From NCBI GenBank assembly GCA_039816825.1, contig JBCBXA010000014.1:1-45816 (forward strand): 45,816 nt of DNA. Reading direction: 5' to 3'. The first letter of the stretch is position 1. Each line of letters opens with the position of its first letter. Both the position numbers and the translations under genes were made by a program. The notes below the pieces were generated by a model, which worked only from the letters and a program-made list of their open reading frames with translations, made no database searches and had not been told where the DNA came from. Positions 16,390 to 24,872 of the stretch are shown here, one piece after another. This DNA comes from JBCBXA01 sp039816825 (lineage in GTDB: Bacteria > Pseudomonadota > Alphaproteobacteria > Rhizobiales > Rhizobiaceae).

Positions 16390-16445
16390 AACAAACACTG
16401 CACTGACGACCGGTTGCCACGGCACCGGACTTGAGGAGAACAGAC

Positions 16446-17303
16446 ATGTCTCTGCTAAGCTTTGAGCGAAAGTACCGTGTGCGCGGCGGCACCCTTGTCG
16501 GAGGCGACCTCTTCGACTTCTGGGTTGGCCCGTTCTACATGGGCTTCTTCGGCATCACGACGATCTTTTTCGCGGCGCTGGGCACCGCACTCATCATTCT
16601 GGGCGCATCCTATGGCCCAACCTGGAATCCCTGGCTGATTTCCATCAACCCGCCACCCATCGAATATGGTCTGGGCATGGCCCCACTTCAGGATGGTGGC
16701 ATCTGGCAGTTGGTCACCATGTGCGCCATGGGCGCCTTTATCTCATGGGCCCTGCGTGAGGTCGAAATCTGCCGCAAGCTGGGCATGGGCTACCATGTGC
16801 CATTTGCGTTCGGCGTCGCCATCTTCGCCTACGCCACGCTGGTGATCTTCCGCCCGCTCCTGCTGGGTGCGTGGGGCCACGGCTTCCCCTATGGCATCTT
16901 CAGCCATCTGCAATGGGTGTGGAACACCGGATATCAATACGGCAACTTCCATTACAACCCGGCGCATATGGTGGCGATCACCTTCTTCTTCACCACCACG
17001 TTGGCGCTCGCGCTGCATGGTGGCATGGTGCTGTCGGCCGCCAACCCACGTCGGCATTCCAGCTTCGGCGGACCCGTTGAAGTGAAGACACCCGAATATG
17101 AAGACACCTTCTTCCGGGACACGATCGGCTACTCCGTCGGCACATTGGGCATTCACCGCCTCGGCCTGCTGTTGGCTCTGAACGCCGGTTTCTGGAGCGC
17201 TGTCTGCATCTTCATCGCAGCCGGTCCAATCTGGTCCGAACCCTGGACCGAATGGTGGGAACCGCTTCGTAACTTCTACACGTGGGGAGGCTCTGCCGGG
17301 TAA
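16446..17303 (+). CDS. pufL: Photosynthetic reaction centre L subunit
   Basis: 285 aa. One of the two core membrane subunits binding the special-pair and accessory bacteriochlorophylls, bacteriopheophytins, QB and the non-haem iron. Five helices are visible. His154 and His174 match L153/L173 (Rhodobacter numbering), His191 matches L190 and His237 matches L230, the last two being iron ligands. The QB proton-transfer pair Glu-Asp in TPEYEDTFFRD (219-220) corresponds to L212/L213. The loop before it carries a few more residues than in Rhodobacter sphaeroides. ATG at 16446 follows GAGGAGA. Confidence 0.98.
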   Translation: MSLLSFERKYRVRGGTLVGGDLFDFWVGPFYMGFFGITTIFFAALGTALIILGASYGPTWNPWLISINPPPIEYGLGMAPLQDGGIWQLVTMCAMGAFISWALREVEICRKLGMGYHVPFAFGVAIFAYATLVIFRPLLLGAWGHGFPYGIFSHLQWVWNTGYQYGNFHYNPAHMVAITFFFTTTLALALHGGMVLSAANPRRHSSFGGPVEVKTPEYEDTFFRDTIGYSVGTLGIHRLGLLLALNAGFWSAVCIFIAAGPIWSEPWTEWWEPLRNFYTWGGSAG

Positions 17304-17328
17304 CCGGCGGGTCTGAAGGGAGACACCC

Positions 17329-18294
17329 ATGCAATATCAAAACATCTTCACACGCGTGCAGGTCCGCTCAGAGCCGGAAGTCGGCATCGATATCGGACTG
17401 GGCAATCGGGATCGTACCGAGAACCCGTTCTACAACTGGCTTGTCGGAACATTCGGCAACGCTCAGCTGGGCCCCATCTATCTGGGCTTTTTGGGCACGG
17501 CAGCCTTCATGTGTGGCGGCGCTGCGTTCGTCATCATCGGACTGAACTATTGGGTTCAGGTCGACTTCAACCCGGTCCGTTTCGTTCTGGAACTGCCGTG
17601 GCTGTCACTGGATCCACCGCCGGAAGAGGCTGGACTCTCCATCCCATCCCTTCAGGAAGGGGGTTGGTGGTTCATAGCCTCATTCCTGTTGCTGGCGTCG
17701 GTGATCCTTTGGTGGTTCCGCATGTACCGCCGGGCGGTTGAGCTGCAGCTGGGCCTCCACGTGCCGCTGGCTTTCGCAGCCGCCATCTGGCTGTTCCTCG
17801 TCCTCGGTCTCATCCGTCCGATCCTGATGGGCGCCTGGTCAGAGGCCGTGCCTTACGGCCTCTTCACTCACCTGGACTGGACGGCCCTGTTCTCACTCAC
17901 CTGGGGCAATCTGTTCTGGAACCCGTTCCACGCGCTCTCGATCGTGTTCCTCTATGGATCGACGCTCCTGTTCGCCATGCACGGTGCGACCATTCTGGCC
18001 GTGACACGCTATGGCGGGGAGCGCGAGCTTGAGCAGATCACCGACCGCGGAACCGCCTCGGAGCGGGCAGCCCTCTTCTGGCGCTGGACCATGGGCTTCA
18101 ACGCCACCATGGAATCAGTGCATCGCTGGGCCTGGTGGTTCGCAATGCTCACCTGCATCACCGGCGGCATCGGCATCCTGCTCTCAGGCCCGATTGTTGA
18201 GGACTGGACATTGTGGGGCATTCAGCACGGGATCGTCCCGGACGACCCCACCTGGTGGCCTGACACTCCGAGCTCGCTGGAAAGCAGCTGGTAA
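17329..18294 (+). CDS. pufM: Photosynthetic reaction centre M subunit
   Basis: 321 aa. Partner of PufL binding QA. His201, His218 and His265 fit the M-side special-pair and iron ligands (Rhodobacter M202, M219, M266), and Glu233 fits the iron ligand M234. TWGNLFWNPFHALSI and FNATMESVHRWAWW are diagnostic. The N-terminus MQYQNIFTRVQVR is typical; GAAGGGAG precedes the ATG. It ends with TAA at 18294 and is followed within 25 nt by a strong terminator, so neither pufC (tetrahaem cytochrome) nor pufX follows. Confidence 0.98.
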   Translation: MQYQNIFTRVQVRSEPEVGIDIGLGNRDRTENPFYNWLVGTFGNAQLGPIYLGFLGTAAFMCGGAAFVIIGLNYWVQVDFNPVRFVLELPWLSLDPPPEEAGLSIPSLQEGGWWFIASFLLLASVILWWFRMYRRAVELQLGLHVPLAFAAAIWLFLVLGLIRPILMGAWSEAVPYGLFTHLDWTALFSLTWGNLFWNPFHALSIVFLYGSTLLFAMHGATILAVTRYGGERELEQITDRGTASERAALFWRWTMGFNATMESVHRWAWWFAMLTCITGGIGILLSGPIVEDWTLWGIQHGIVPDDPTWWPDTPSSLESSW

Positions 18295-18316
18295 GTCGCC
18301 AGTTCCGGTAAGAACG

Positions 18317-18351
18317 AAAGGGCCGCTCAATCCGAGCGGCCCTTTTTGTTT
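18317..18351 (+). terminator. Rho-independent terminator of the puf operon
   Basis: AAAGGGCCGCT (18317-18327) and AGCGGCCCTTT (18335-18345) form a perfect 11-bp stem with a 7-nt loop, running into a T-rich tail (TTTTTGTTT). It lies between convergent pufM and crtA and may also act, more weakly, on the crtA side. Confidence 0.92.
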
Positions 18352-18379
18352 CAGCAAGATGAACCTTTGAGCGTGCGCC

Positions 18380-19087
18380 TCAAGCGGCGGGCGAGATCAG
18401 CGTGTCAGGAATATCGCGCCAGGCCCCCTCGACGGAAAGCAGATTGAACCGCGCAAACATGTATTCAGAGAACCACCCCTCCGCATAAGCCCGACGCACG
18501 GCCACGCCGTGCGTATCGCTATCGAGGGAGAACGCCTTCATCGCCTCTTCGCTTTCCCAAAACGAGAATGTCACCTGGTGAAGCCAGGGCACTTCGCCCA
18601 TGCCGATCATGAAGTGGCGCTGGTCATCGCCCTCCGCCCTGTCCGAAATAGCCGGCACCAGAGACCAAAAGCGGCGCAGGTGGCGCTTCTTCAAAGTGGC
18701 ACGGGTGATGGCCACCATGGGAAGCGATTGCTCGGTCTCAGGCGCAATCTCAAAAGGCGGAGCGCCATCCCACTCCCCGCGGCAGCTGGTCGGCCGCAGA
18801 AACACGGTCGCCGTCTCAACAGCCCGCTCTCGATATCGGGCCATCACCCGGCTGTCGGCGAGGCGCTGTCGGGCCATCTCTTCAGACGGCCAAAGGCACA
18901 TGATGGTGTAAACGGAGAAATTGGGGCGCGTGGAAAAGCCGGCGCCAGCACCAGTTCCCATCATTTTAAAGAATTGCAGATCTGGTGTTCGAGCCAGTCC
19001 GGGGCGCGCAAGCCCCATCTGCGAAAATGCCCACAGCTTTGAGGCCAGACCTTCAAAACGAAAGAGCGAAATCGTGACGGTTTGCAT
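18380..19087 (-). CDS. crtA: Spheroidene monooxygenase
   Basis: 235 aa. O2-dependent enzyme adding the 2-keto group that converts spheroidene to spheroidenone. The N-terminus QTVTISLFRFEGLASKLWAF and the blocks FKMMGTGAGAGFS, YTIMCLWPSE and LHQVTFSFWES are characteristic of CrtA. The family is related to haem-binding ferredoxin-like folds. Last gene of the long leftward run, 42 nt after hemA. With CrtC, D, E and F it implies a spheroidenone-type carotenoid. In Rhodobacter crtA is joined to crtI and crtB; here it is not. Confidence 0.92.
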   Translation of the reverse strand: MQTVTISLFRFEGLASKLWAFSQMGLARPGLARTPDLQFFKMMGTGAGAGFSTRPNFSVYTIMCLWPSEEMARQRLADSRVMARYRERAVETATVFLRPTSCRGEWDGAPPFEIAPETEQSLPMVAITRATLKKRHLRRFWSLVPAISDRAEGDDQRHFMIGMGEVPWLHQVTFSFWESEEAMKAFSLDSDTHGVAVRRAYAEGWFSEYMFARFNLLSVEGAWRDIPDTLISPAA

Positions 19088-19129
19088 GGCACTGATCCGG
19101 GCAGCACCCGGGAGCGAGTGCGGTGTAGG

Positions 19130-20413
19130 CTATGCCACCGAACGGGCGAGCGCGCACTGGGACCACAGGTCGCAAAGCGCGTCGGACAAGGCGGCGATGT
19201 CGCCATCGGTATGGAACGGCGTTGGCGTGATGCGCAAGCGTTCTGTCTTCACAGGCACCGTCGGATAGTTGATGGGCTGCACGTAGATGCCGTTCTGCTC
19301 GAGCAGAATGTCCGAAATCCACTTACACTTCGCGGCATCTCCCACCATCACAGGCACAATGTGGCTGTCATTCATCATGTGAGGAATGCCGCGCTTGTCG
19401 AGCATGGCGCGAACCTTGCGAACGGCTTCCTGATGCGCAGCCGCGAGTTCGCGGTGCTCTTTGAGATATGAAATCGAAGCCGTAGCGCCGGCTGCCAGAG
19501 CAGGCGGCAGCGCAGTTGTGAAAATAAAGCCGCTGGCGAAAGAACGTACAAAATCGATCAGATTGCGCGAACCGGTGATGTACCCGCCCATCACGCCGAA
19601 GGCCTTGCCAAGTGTGCCTTCGATGACAGACAGGCGATGCATCAACCCTTCCCGCTCAGCAATGCCACCGCCACGAGGGCCGTACATGCCAACGGCATGC
19701 ACTTCATCCAGGTAGGTCAGCGCGCCAAACTTATCAGCGACGTCACACAGAGCCTCAATCGGCGCGATGTCGCCATCCATGGAATAGACGCTTTCAAAAG
19801 CGACCATCTTCGGAGCAGCAGGATCATCTGCAGCCATCATCCGGCGCAGATCTTCGGGATCATTGTGTTTGAAAATGCGCTTCTCACAACGTGAATGGCG
19901 AATGCCTTCAATCATCGAGGCGTGGTTTCCGGCGTCGGAATAGACGATCATGCCGGGAATTTTGGAAGCAAGAGTGCCGAGCGCGGCCCAGTTTGAAACA
20001 TAGCCTGATGTGAAGATCAGAGCCGCTTCTTTCTGGTGCAAGTCCGCAAGCTCGTCTTCCAGCAACACATGGTAGTGATTGGTGCCCGAAATGTTGCGTG
20101 TGCCACCGGCGCCCGCGCCACACTTGTCTATCGTCGCATGCATGGCATCAGTCACGACCTTGTTTTGGCCCATGCCAAGATAATCGTTGGAGCACCACAC
20201 CGTCACTTCATGGGTGCTTCCATCAGGGCGATAACGTGTGGCTTTCGGAAAATGATCCTTGTGACGCTCGATATCGGCAAAGACGCGATAGTTGCCGGCT
20301 TCATGGAGGCCGGATAGCGCGGTTTCGAAGAATTGCTCGAAGGACTTAGGAGCGCTTGAAGCCTGGTTTTCTGGTGCCGAATCCTGGTTCTCAGAAAATT
20401 GCAGAATGTCCAT
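19130..20413 (-). CDS. hemA: 5-aminolevulinate synthase
   Basis: 427 aa. PLP enzyme condensing glycine and succinyl-CoA, the entry to haem and bacteriochlorophyll in alphaproteobacteria. The PLP-binding lysine is K270 in IEGTLGKAFG; substrate/cofactor blocks CSNDYLGM, GAGGTRNISGT, and LDEVHAVGMYG are intact. It begins with a 20-residue polar tail. GAGGACGT lies just before the ATG. Inside the cluster it sits between puhE and crtA, as in several purple bacteria; another chromosomal copy may exist. A 94-bp gap with an inverted repeat precedes it. Confidence 0.96.
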   Translation of the reverse strand: MDILQFSENQDSAPENQASSAPKSFEQFFETALSGLHEAGNYRVFADIERHKDHFPKATRYRPDGSTHEVTVWCSNDYLGMGQNKVVTDAMHATIDKCGAGAGGTRNISGTNHYHVLLEDELADLHQKEAALIFTSGYVSNWAALGTLASKIPGMIVYSDAGNHASMIEGIRHSRCEKRIFKHNDPEDLRRMMAADDPAAPKMVAFESVYSMDGDIAPIEALCDVADKFGALTYLDEVHAVGMYGPRGGGIAEREGLMHRLSVIEGTLGKAFGVMGGYITGSRNLIDFVRSFASGFIFTTALPPALAAGATASISYLKEHRELAAAHQEAVRKVRAMLDKRGIPHMMNDSHIVPVMVGDAAKCKWISDILLEQNGIYVQPINYPTVPVKTERLRITPTPFHTDGDIAALSDALCDLWSQCALARSVA

Positions 20414-20453
20414 TACACGTCCTCGTCTTCGGTGAGCCCGACTTAGTCATTTT

Positions 20454-20473
20454 TCGCAGATTTGGAACTGCGA
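20454..20473. other. Inverted repeat upstream of hemA
   Basis: TCGCAG (20454-20459) and CTGCGA (20468-20473) with an 8-bp spacer, 41-60 bp before the hemA ATG. It could be an operator or a leader hairpin. No U-run follows on the hemA strand, so it is not a terminator of puhE. Confidence 0.3.
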
Positions 20474-20507
20474 CGGGTTAGCACTTTTGTCGGTCTCTTT
20501 GGATCAT

Positions 20508-21383
20508 TTATAAAGTAGTCTCGGCGCCAACGGAACGTCTTGAGCGTTGAATCGATGGCGAAATTTCCATTTTCATGAGTTTTCTGTGTTCGGTTTTGGC
20601 GCATTGCAAACGGTCCACAGTGGCTGTCTTTTTGTCGCTGCGCGTCGCCCAGCCCCAAAGAGCCGCGTCCCGCATCGGCAACACCAGAAACAGATGCTCC
20701 GCTATGGCTAGAAGCAGGAACGTGCTCAGCAATACATGCCCGACCACGGCATAGGCCATGTCGGCGCGTGCCGTCGCGTCAATCAGCGTGATGAGAAGGC
20801 AGATCGAAAGGGCCAGCGAAATGGGCAGGAACGGCGTCACTCGATCAGTGCGGAAATAGCTATGCAAGTGGCGAACGCGCGGCGGCATCAGATCGCTGAT
20901 CGCGTTTGGAGCGCCCAGGAACACGATGAACTTCGTGCTCAGCCGCATCGCCCACATGAGCAGCAACAGCAAAGCACCCGTGGGATTAGCACTCCCAATG
21001 GCAAGCACCACGATCAGCAAAACCGTAAGGAAGAGCCCGATCTCATGATGGTTCACAGCTCTGAAAGCGAAAGAAAAGCGCCGTGCACCCGACGCACCCT
21101 CCGGGCATGGCAACGGTCGCGAACCGGTCACCAGTCCCATGAGAAAAGCAGCTTCGTGGAAGGCCCAGACCGCGAGTGCGGACACAAAACCCACGTAAGT
21201 TGCCAACACATTCGCGTGGCCGGAAGACCAGAACAGGCCGCCAACCCCAACCGCACCCAGCAGCCCAAAGATCACCATGACCGAGCCACGGTTGTCGTCC
21301 CCAACGCGCACCGCAAACGCCACTAAGCCGGTGGTAACCCACCAGGTGACAACGGCAAAAACGAAGGCGAGCACGCTGGTCAT
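20508..21383 (-). CDS. puhE: Photosynthetic complex assembly protein PuhE
   Basis: 291 aa polytopic membrane protein with about seven hydrophobic helices spread through residues 1-245. The C-terminal 45 residues are basic and polar. The sequence matches the PuhE family (DUF3623), with AFHEAAFLMGLVTGSRPLPCPEG, FRAVNHHEIGLF and AMRLSTKFIVFLGAPN. Its histidines in NHHE and FHE are notable for a membrane protein. PuhE is needed for normal reaction-centre/LH1 assembly and pigment level in Rhodobacter capsulatus; its chemistry is not known. Starts 3 nt after the acsF stop. Confidence 0.9.
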   Translation of the reverse strand: MTSVLAFVFAVVTWWVTTGLVAFAVRVGDDNRGSVMVIFGLLGAVGVGGLFWSSGHANVLATYVGFVSALAVWAFHEAAFLMGLVTGSRPLPCPEGASGARRFSFAFRAVNHHEIGLFLTVLLIVVLAIGSANPTGALLLLLMWAMRLSTKFIVFLGAPNAISDLMPPRVRHLHSYFRTDRVTPFLPISLALSICLLITLIDATARADMAYAVVGHVLLSTFLLLAIAEHLFLVLPMRDAALWGWATRSDKKTATVDRLQCAKTEHRKLMKMEISPSIQRSRRSVGAETTL

Positions 21384-21386
21384 GAC

Positions 21387-22487
21387 CTACCAGACAGGCT
21401 CGAGACGGCTGGTATCGGGAATCTCGTTGGAGATCGTCGGCAGGAAATAGAGGCGCCCGAAGGTCAGCGCAGCACGCGCGCCCAGCCCAACCTTCTTGAG
21501 CCGACCCGCAAGACCACCCTGCTCTTCAGCGGCTGCCAGCTTGATGTTCAACTCATTGAGCCGACGGAAACCAGCAAGCGTCTTTGGATTGTCGAGGTCG
21601 AGCAGGACCGGGAAGCACTGTTTGGAGATCTCGGTCGTTAGACGGAAGACACGCATATCGTAGTCTTCAATGTCGATCCCCAAGGCCTCGTGGAAGGCCG
21701 GCCGACAATGATCCCGGACATACATGGTCGAGAAGACAGCCAGCAGGAAGAAGCGAATCCAAAGCTTGTTTCGACCCTCTAGCAGACGCCGGTCAGAGCG
21801 CATCAGCAGAGAGAAGGCCTCACCATGGCTGAACTCATCATTGCACCACTCCTTGAACCAGCGGAAAATCGGGTGGATCCGCTTGTCCGGATTCTGCTCG
21901 AGATGCCGATAGATGGTGATGTAACGCGCATAGCCGATTTTCTCGGACAGATAGGTCGCGTAATAGATGAACTTGGGCTTGAAGTAGGTGTACTTCTTGG
22001 CCTTGGCCAGAAAACCCATGTTTACGCCAATACCAAAATCCTTCAGCGCATCGTTGAGGAAGCCCGCGTGGCGACTTTCATCGCGGCTCATATAGCCAAA
22101 CAGTTCGCAGATATCCTCGTTGCTGCCCCGGCGCTTCATCTCCTTATAGAGAACGCAGCCGGAGAACTCGGACGTCAGGGACGACACCAGAAAATCGACT
22201 AGTTCCTTTCGAAGCTCTGGATCGTAATCGTCGATGGCGGACACGTCCCAAGTCTCATCACGCTTGAAATGCCCACGATTGGGATCCGACTTCATCTGGG
22301 CGATCAGGCGGTCCCACTCTTCGCGCACGGACGACACGTCGATGCGGTCCATCTCGTCAAAGTCCGTCGTGTAGAACCGGGGGTTGAGCATGGTGGAGTT
22401 GACGGCGGCCTCGGTCGTTTCGTTGACCCGGCTGCGGTAGGCCGCGTTGCTGGCGGCTATGTCTTCTGGTGTGACGTGCTTGTTCAT
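21387..22487 (-). CDS. acsF: Mg-protoporphyrin IX monomethyl ester oxidative cyclase (aerobic)
   Basis: 366 aa from the ATG at 22487; the frame reaches 22559 but that overlaps the previous gene. Di-iron, O2-dependent enzyme that closes ring E of the pigment. Iron-ligand motifs are seen: LTSEFSGCVLYKE (Glu107), SRDESRHAGF (Glu137, His140) and CNDEFSHGEAF (Glu218, His221). TFGRLYFLPTISNEIPDTSRLEP near the end is typical. Its ATG overlaps the stop of the 103-aa gene (ATGA). No anaerobic cyclase bchE lies in the window. Confidence 0.96.
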   Translation of the reverse strand: MNKHVTPEDIAASNAAYRSRVNETTEAAVNSTMLNPRFYTTDFDEMDRIDVSSVREEWDRLIAQMKSDPNRGHFKRDETWDVSAIDDYDPELRKELVDFLVSSLTSEFSGCVLYKEMKRRGSNEDICELFGYMSRDESRHAGFLNDALKDFGIGVNMGFLAKAKKYTYFKPKFIYYATYLSEKIGYARYITIYRHLEQNPDKRIHPIFRWFKEWCNDEFSHGEAFSLLMRSDRRLLEGRNKLWIRFFLLAVFSTMYVRDHCRPAFHEALGIDIEDYDMRVFRLTTEISKQCFPVLLDLDNPKTLAGFRRLNELNIKLAAAEEQGGLAGRLKKVGLGARAALTFGRLYFLPTISNEIPDTSRLEPVW

Positions 22488-22795
22488 AGCGTAACGGCCT
22501 CCGAGAAGCTGAACTCGCAAAGTTCCATGAATTCGAGATCGCCGGTCGCGCGCGTCCAAACGCGCTCCAGGCGACTGGCACGGGTAATCGTGGCGCGGCG
22601 TTCGAAGGTCTGGCGCTGGCCATAGGGCACCTGTATCGGGGAGCCGTGCACCTTCACCTCGTCACCGGGATGAACCACCACGCCGCCACTGAACCGAACG
22701 TGGGCACCCAGTTCCTCGAATGTGTTGTTGATCTCCACAGTGCAGTCGACGTCTTCATGACGGCGACTGAGCAGATTTGCAGTCCGTTTCGTCAT
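22484..22795 (-). CDS. Conserved photosynthesis-cluster protein of unknown function (103 aa)
   Basis: ATG at 22795 is 1 nt after the puhC stop and its TGA overlaps the acsF ATG, so it is embedded in the operon. A longer frame to 22885 lies inside puhC and is rejected. The product is soluble-looking, without a membrane helix or cysteine-rich site: VEINNTFEELGAHVRFSGGV, then VHPGDEVKVHGSPI and a C-terminal FMELCEFSF. The alternating pattern suggests a mostly beta fold with one or two Cys. I recall an unnamed ORF at this place, between puhC and acsF, in other clusters but know no function. Tight coupling to acsF makes a role in cyclase activity a reasonable guess only. Confidence 0.8.
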   Translation of the reverse strand: MTKRTANLLSRRHEDVDCTVEINNTFEELGAHVRFSGGVVVHPGDEVKVHGSPIQVPYGQRQTFERRATITRASRLERVWTRATGDLEFMELCEFSFSEAVTL

Positions 22796-22796
22796 A

Positions 22797-23306
22797 TCAG
22801 CCTCCAACCTTTGCAGTTGTTTCAGAGATAAGGATCGATAGAGCCTCGGCAGGCTTGCCTGCCGGTATGTTGATCTGAAACCCAACGTCCGGTGCGGTGA
22901 TGGCCATGTCTCCGCGGTTCCACGAGAGGATCGTGTAAGTGTCGAGGGGCGGCTTGGAAGCGGCCACGCGCATCAAATCAAAACGCCGGAAAGCATCACG
23001 GATCGGGTGCCGCTGCTCGGCCGGGAACTCACCCAACAGGCCGCCGGTCGATGCATCGACGAGCGCGACTGTGCCAACGCCATCATTCTCCACCCGGACA
23101 TCCCGGACAAAATCCGCTGGCCCTGTCGGCAGATCGACCGCCTTGTAGCCGAGCAAAGACCCGGAGACGATCAAGACAAAGGCGAGCAGCGTGAACGCGC
23201 CGACCAGCTTGTACATAAAGGTCGCAGCCATTTCGCCTTCACGACGCACCCGCGCCTCCGGCGCAAGTCGTTGCTGGGTCGAGATGTGAACGCTCTGCTC
23301 TGCCAT
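22797..23306 (-). CDS. puhC: Photosynthetic complex assembly protein PuhC
   Basis: 169 aa. One N-terminal membrane helix (about residues 33-53, LVGAFTLLAFVLIVSGSLLG) follows a polar tail; the rest (about 115 residues) is a periplasmic domain with DFVRDVRVENDGVGTVALVD and PPLDTYTILSWNRGDMAITAP, the PuhC signature. It helps organise the RC-LH1 complex. The N-terminal RREGEMAATFMYK segment is positively charged, fitting a cytoplasmic N-terminus. Lies 10 nt after puhB, fourth in puhA-puhB-puhC order. Confidence 0.93.
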   Translation of the reverse strand: MAEQSVHISTQQRLAPEARVRREGEMAATFMYKLVGAFTLLAFVLIVSGSLLGYKAVDLPTGPADFVRDVRVENDGVGTVALVDASTGGLLGEFPAEQRHPIRDAFRRFDLMRVAASKPPLDTYTILSWNRGDMAITAPDVGFQINIPAGKPAEALSILISETTAKVGG

Positions 23307-23316
23307 GGCCTGTCTC

Positions 23317-24045
23317 CTATTGTGTTGCCAACTGTCCGATGGGTGCAGGTTTCGCCTGACTGCGGATGGCGTCCTGTATGTCGGCTGTCAGTTCGGCGAC
23401 CTCTGCTTCGCTGTGTTCACGCGCCAGAAAGGCGATGACCTGCTCGGACAGGATAGCGCCCACTTTGCTCGCCTTCTTGAGGCCGACCATCATGGGCTCG
23501 ACATTGTTGATCCGCCACGGACGCACATTGGGCCACAGCATCAGCCAGGCCAGACGCATGCCGTCAGTGGACAATTGCACAGCCACTTCACCTTCGCCGG
23601 TGCCGTTGGCACGCAGATCTACATTCTCGATTTTTCCGAAAGGCAGATTGTAGGTGGCTGAAAGAGCCACACCCACGCGCATCACCAAACGCTTATTGGT
23701 GATCGTGTAGAGCGCCGTGCGCTGTACCAGATAGGCAAAGATCGCCAGAAAACCGATCACAAGCAAACCGGCACCTGCCAGCAGTACGAGGCCAAGAACG
23801 GTGTCCTCAAGGCTTCTTCCGCTGTTGGTCCCCGTCCAGGCGACCCATGCGCCGATGGCAGCGAAATAGAACACCACCCAACGGGCCCGAAGCCGCTGGC
23901 GGAGCAGAACGCGCCAGTTCGGCGCACCCTGCCAGACAATGCGCTCCCCCTCCGGCAGCTCAGCCGGAAGGCCTGGGATCGGCTCGAAGTCATGCTCCGG
24001 GCCGCCCGTTTCCGAATGCAGCTTGGTGGGGAAGCTATCGGTCAC
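23317..24045 (-). CDS. puhB: Photosynthetic complex assembly protein PuhB
   Basis: 242 aa. It starts with FEPIPGLPAELPEGERIVWQG, has two membrane helices (about 54-72 and 85-108) and then a PH-like domain (QRTALYTITNKRLVMRVG...INNVEPM). PuhB is a dimeric assembly factor for the reaction centre and, less directly, LH1. The ATG overlaps the puhA stop by 4 nt, indicating coupling to puhA. Confidence 0.94.
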   Translation of the reverse strand: MTDSFPTKLHSETGGPEHDFEPIPGLPAELPEGERIVWQGAPNWRVLLRQRLRARWVVFYFAAIGAWVAWTGTNSGRSLEDTVLGLVLLAGAGLLVIGFLAIFAYLVQRTALYTITNKRLVMRVGVALSATYNLPFGKIENVDLRANGTGEGEVAVQLSTDGMRLAWLMLWPNVRPWRINNVEPMMVGLKKASKVGAILSEQVIAFLAREHSEAEVAELTADIQDAIRSQAKPAPIGQLATQ

Positions 24046-24833
24046 AGCTTCACCTCGTGACGGGATGGGTCGGAGTAGAAGAGACCGCCGCCATAATAGC
24101 CCATGATCTGATCTTCCTCGCGGAAAGTGATCTGGTCAGGCGATGCCGTGCGCGGCACACCAGCGAACTGCGCGCCCTTGATGGCCTTGACGTAGCAAAG
24201 CTCTTCGCGACCACGGATCGGCTGAATGTAGGCAAAGTTGTAAGGGATCAGCACCGAACCCTCACCAATCGCAGGGTCCAGCGCCACTTCGTAGTAACGC
24301 GCGACCTGCTCGGCACGGTCACACCAGATGTCAGCAACAGTACCGGCAACCACACCATCATGACCAACAACGCGAAGGCCGCGAGGGTCGATGTTCTGCT
24401 TGGCGACCGTGAACTCAGTACCAACCCGCATTGGCACGATCTTCACATCGCCATGGGCCGTCATATCCGGATGATTGGAGCGCTCCGTCCAAGCACCAGG
24501 TCCAACACCAGCCTTCATGGGATCATCGCCACCTGGGCGATAGGCCGTGCCCGAAAAACGGCTGACCGGCTCCAGCTTGAGATCTTCGCGATCATTGTCG
24601 CGCGGATCATTGTTGGGAACGGTGATGGTGCCGTGGCCGTGAGGCAGGTGCCAGGTTTTCGGCTTCGGCGTGAAAATGGCGTCGGGGCCTTTGATGTTGC
24701 CCGCCTCATCCTCCAGCGGGAAGCCTTCGCGGCGGCTTTCCTGCTGCAGATGAAACACGAGATAGGCGAAAAACGCCCAGAAAACGTACAGAATGATCTG
24801 CGCGAAATCGATGTATCCAGCTTCACCAATCAT
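24042..24833 (-). CDS. puhA: Photosynthetic reaction centre H subunit
   Basis: 263 aa. Caps the cytoplasmic side of the L/M core and shapes the proton path to QB. A single N-terminal helix (about 10-30, AQIILYVFWAFFAYLVFHL) is followed by the QQESRREGFPLE junction and a beta-barrel cytoplasmic domain with LPHGHGTITVPN, GVVAGTVADIWCDRAEQ and VLIPYNFAYI, which contains the Glu expected in the proton path. Lies 39 nt downstream of lhaA and may be read from promoters within lhaA as well as from bchF. Confidence 0.97.
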   Translation of the reverse strand: MIGEAGYIDFAQIILYVFWAFFAYLVFHLQQESRREGFPLEDEAGNIKGPDAIFTPKPKTWHLPHGHGTITVPNNDPRDNDREDLKLEPVSRFSGTAYRPGGDDPMKAGVGPGAWTERSNHPDMTAHGDVKIVPMRVGTEFTVAKQNIDPRGLRVVGHDGVVAGTVADIWCDRAEQVARYYEVALDPAIGEGSVLIPYNFAYIQPIRGREELCYVKAIKGAQFAGVPRTASPDQITFREEDQIMGYYGGGLFYSDPSRHEVKL

Positions 24834-24872
24834 TGTCTTCTCCTTGGGTGGCCTTGATAGTTCAGACGCGCA

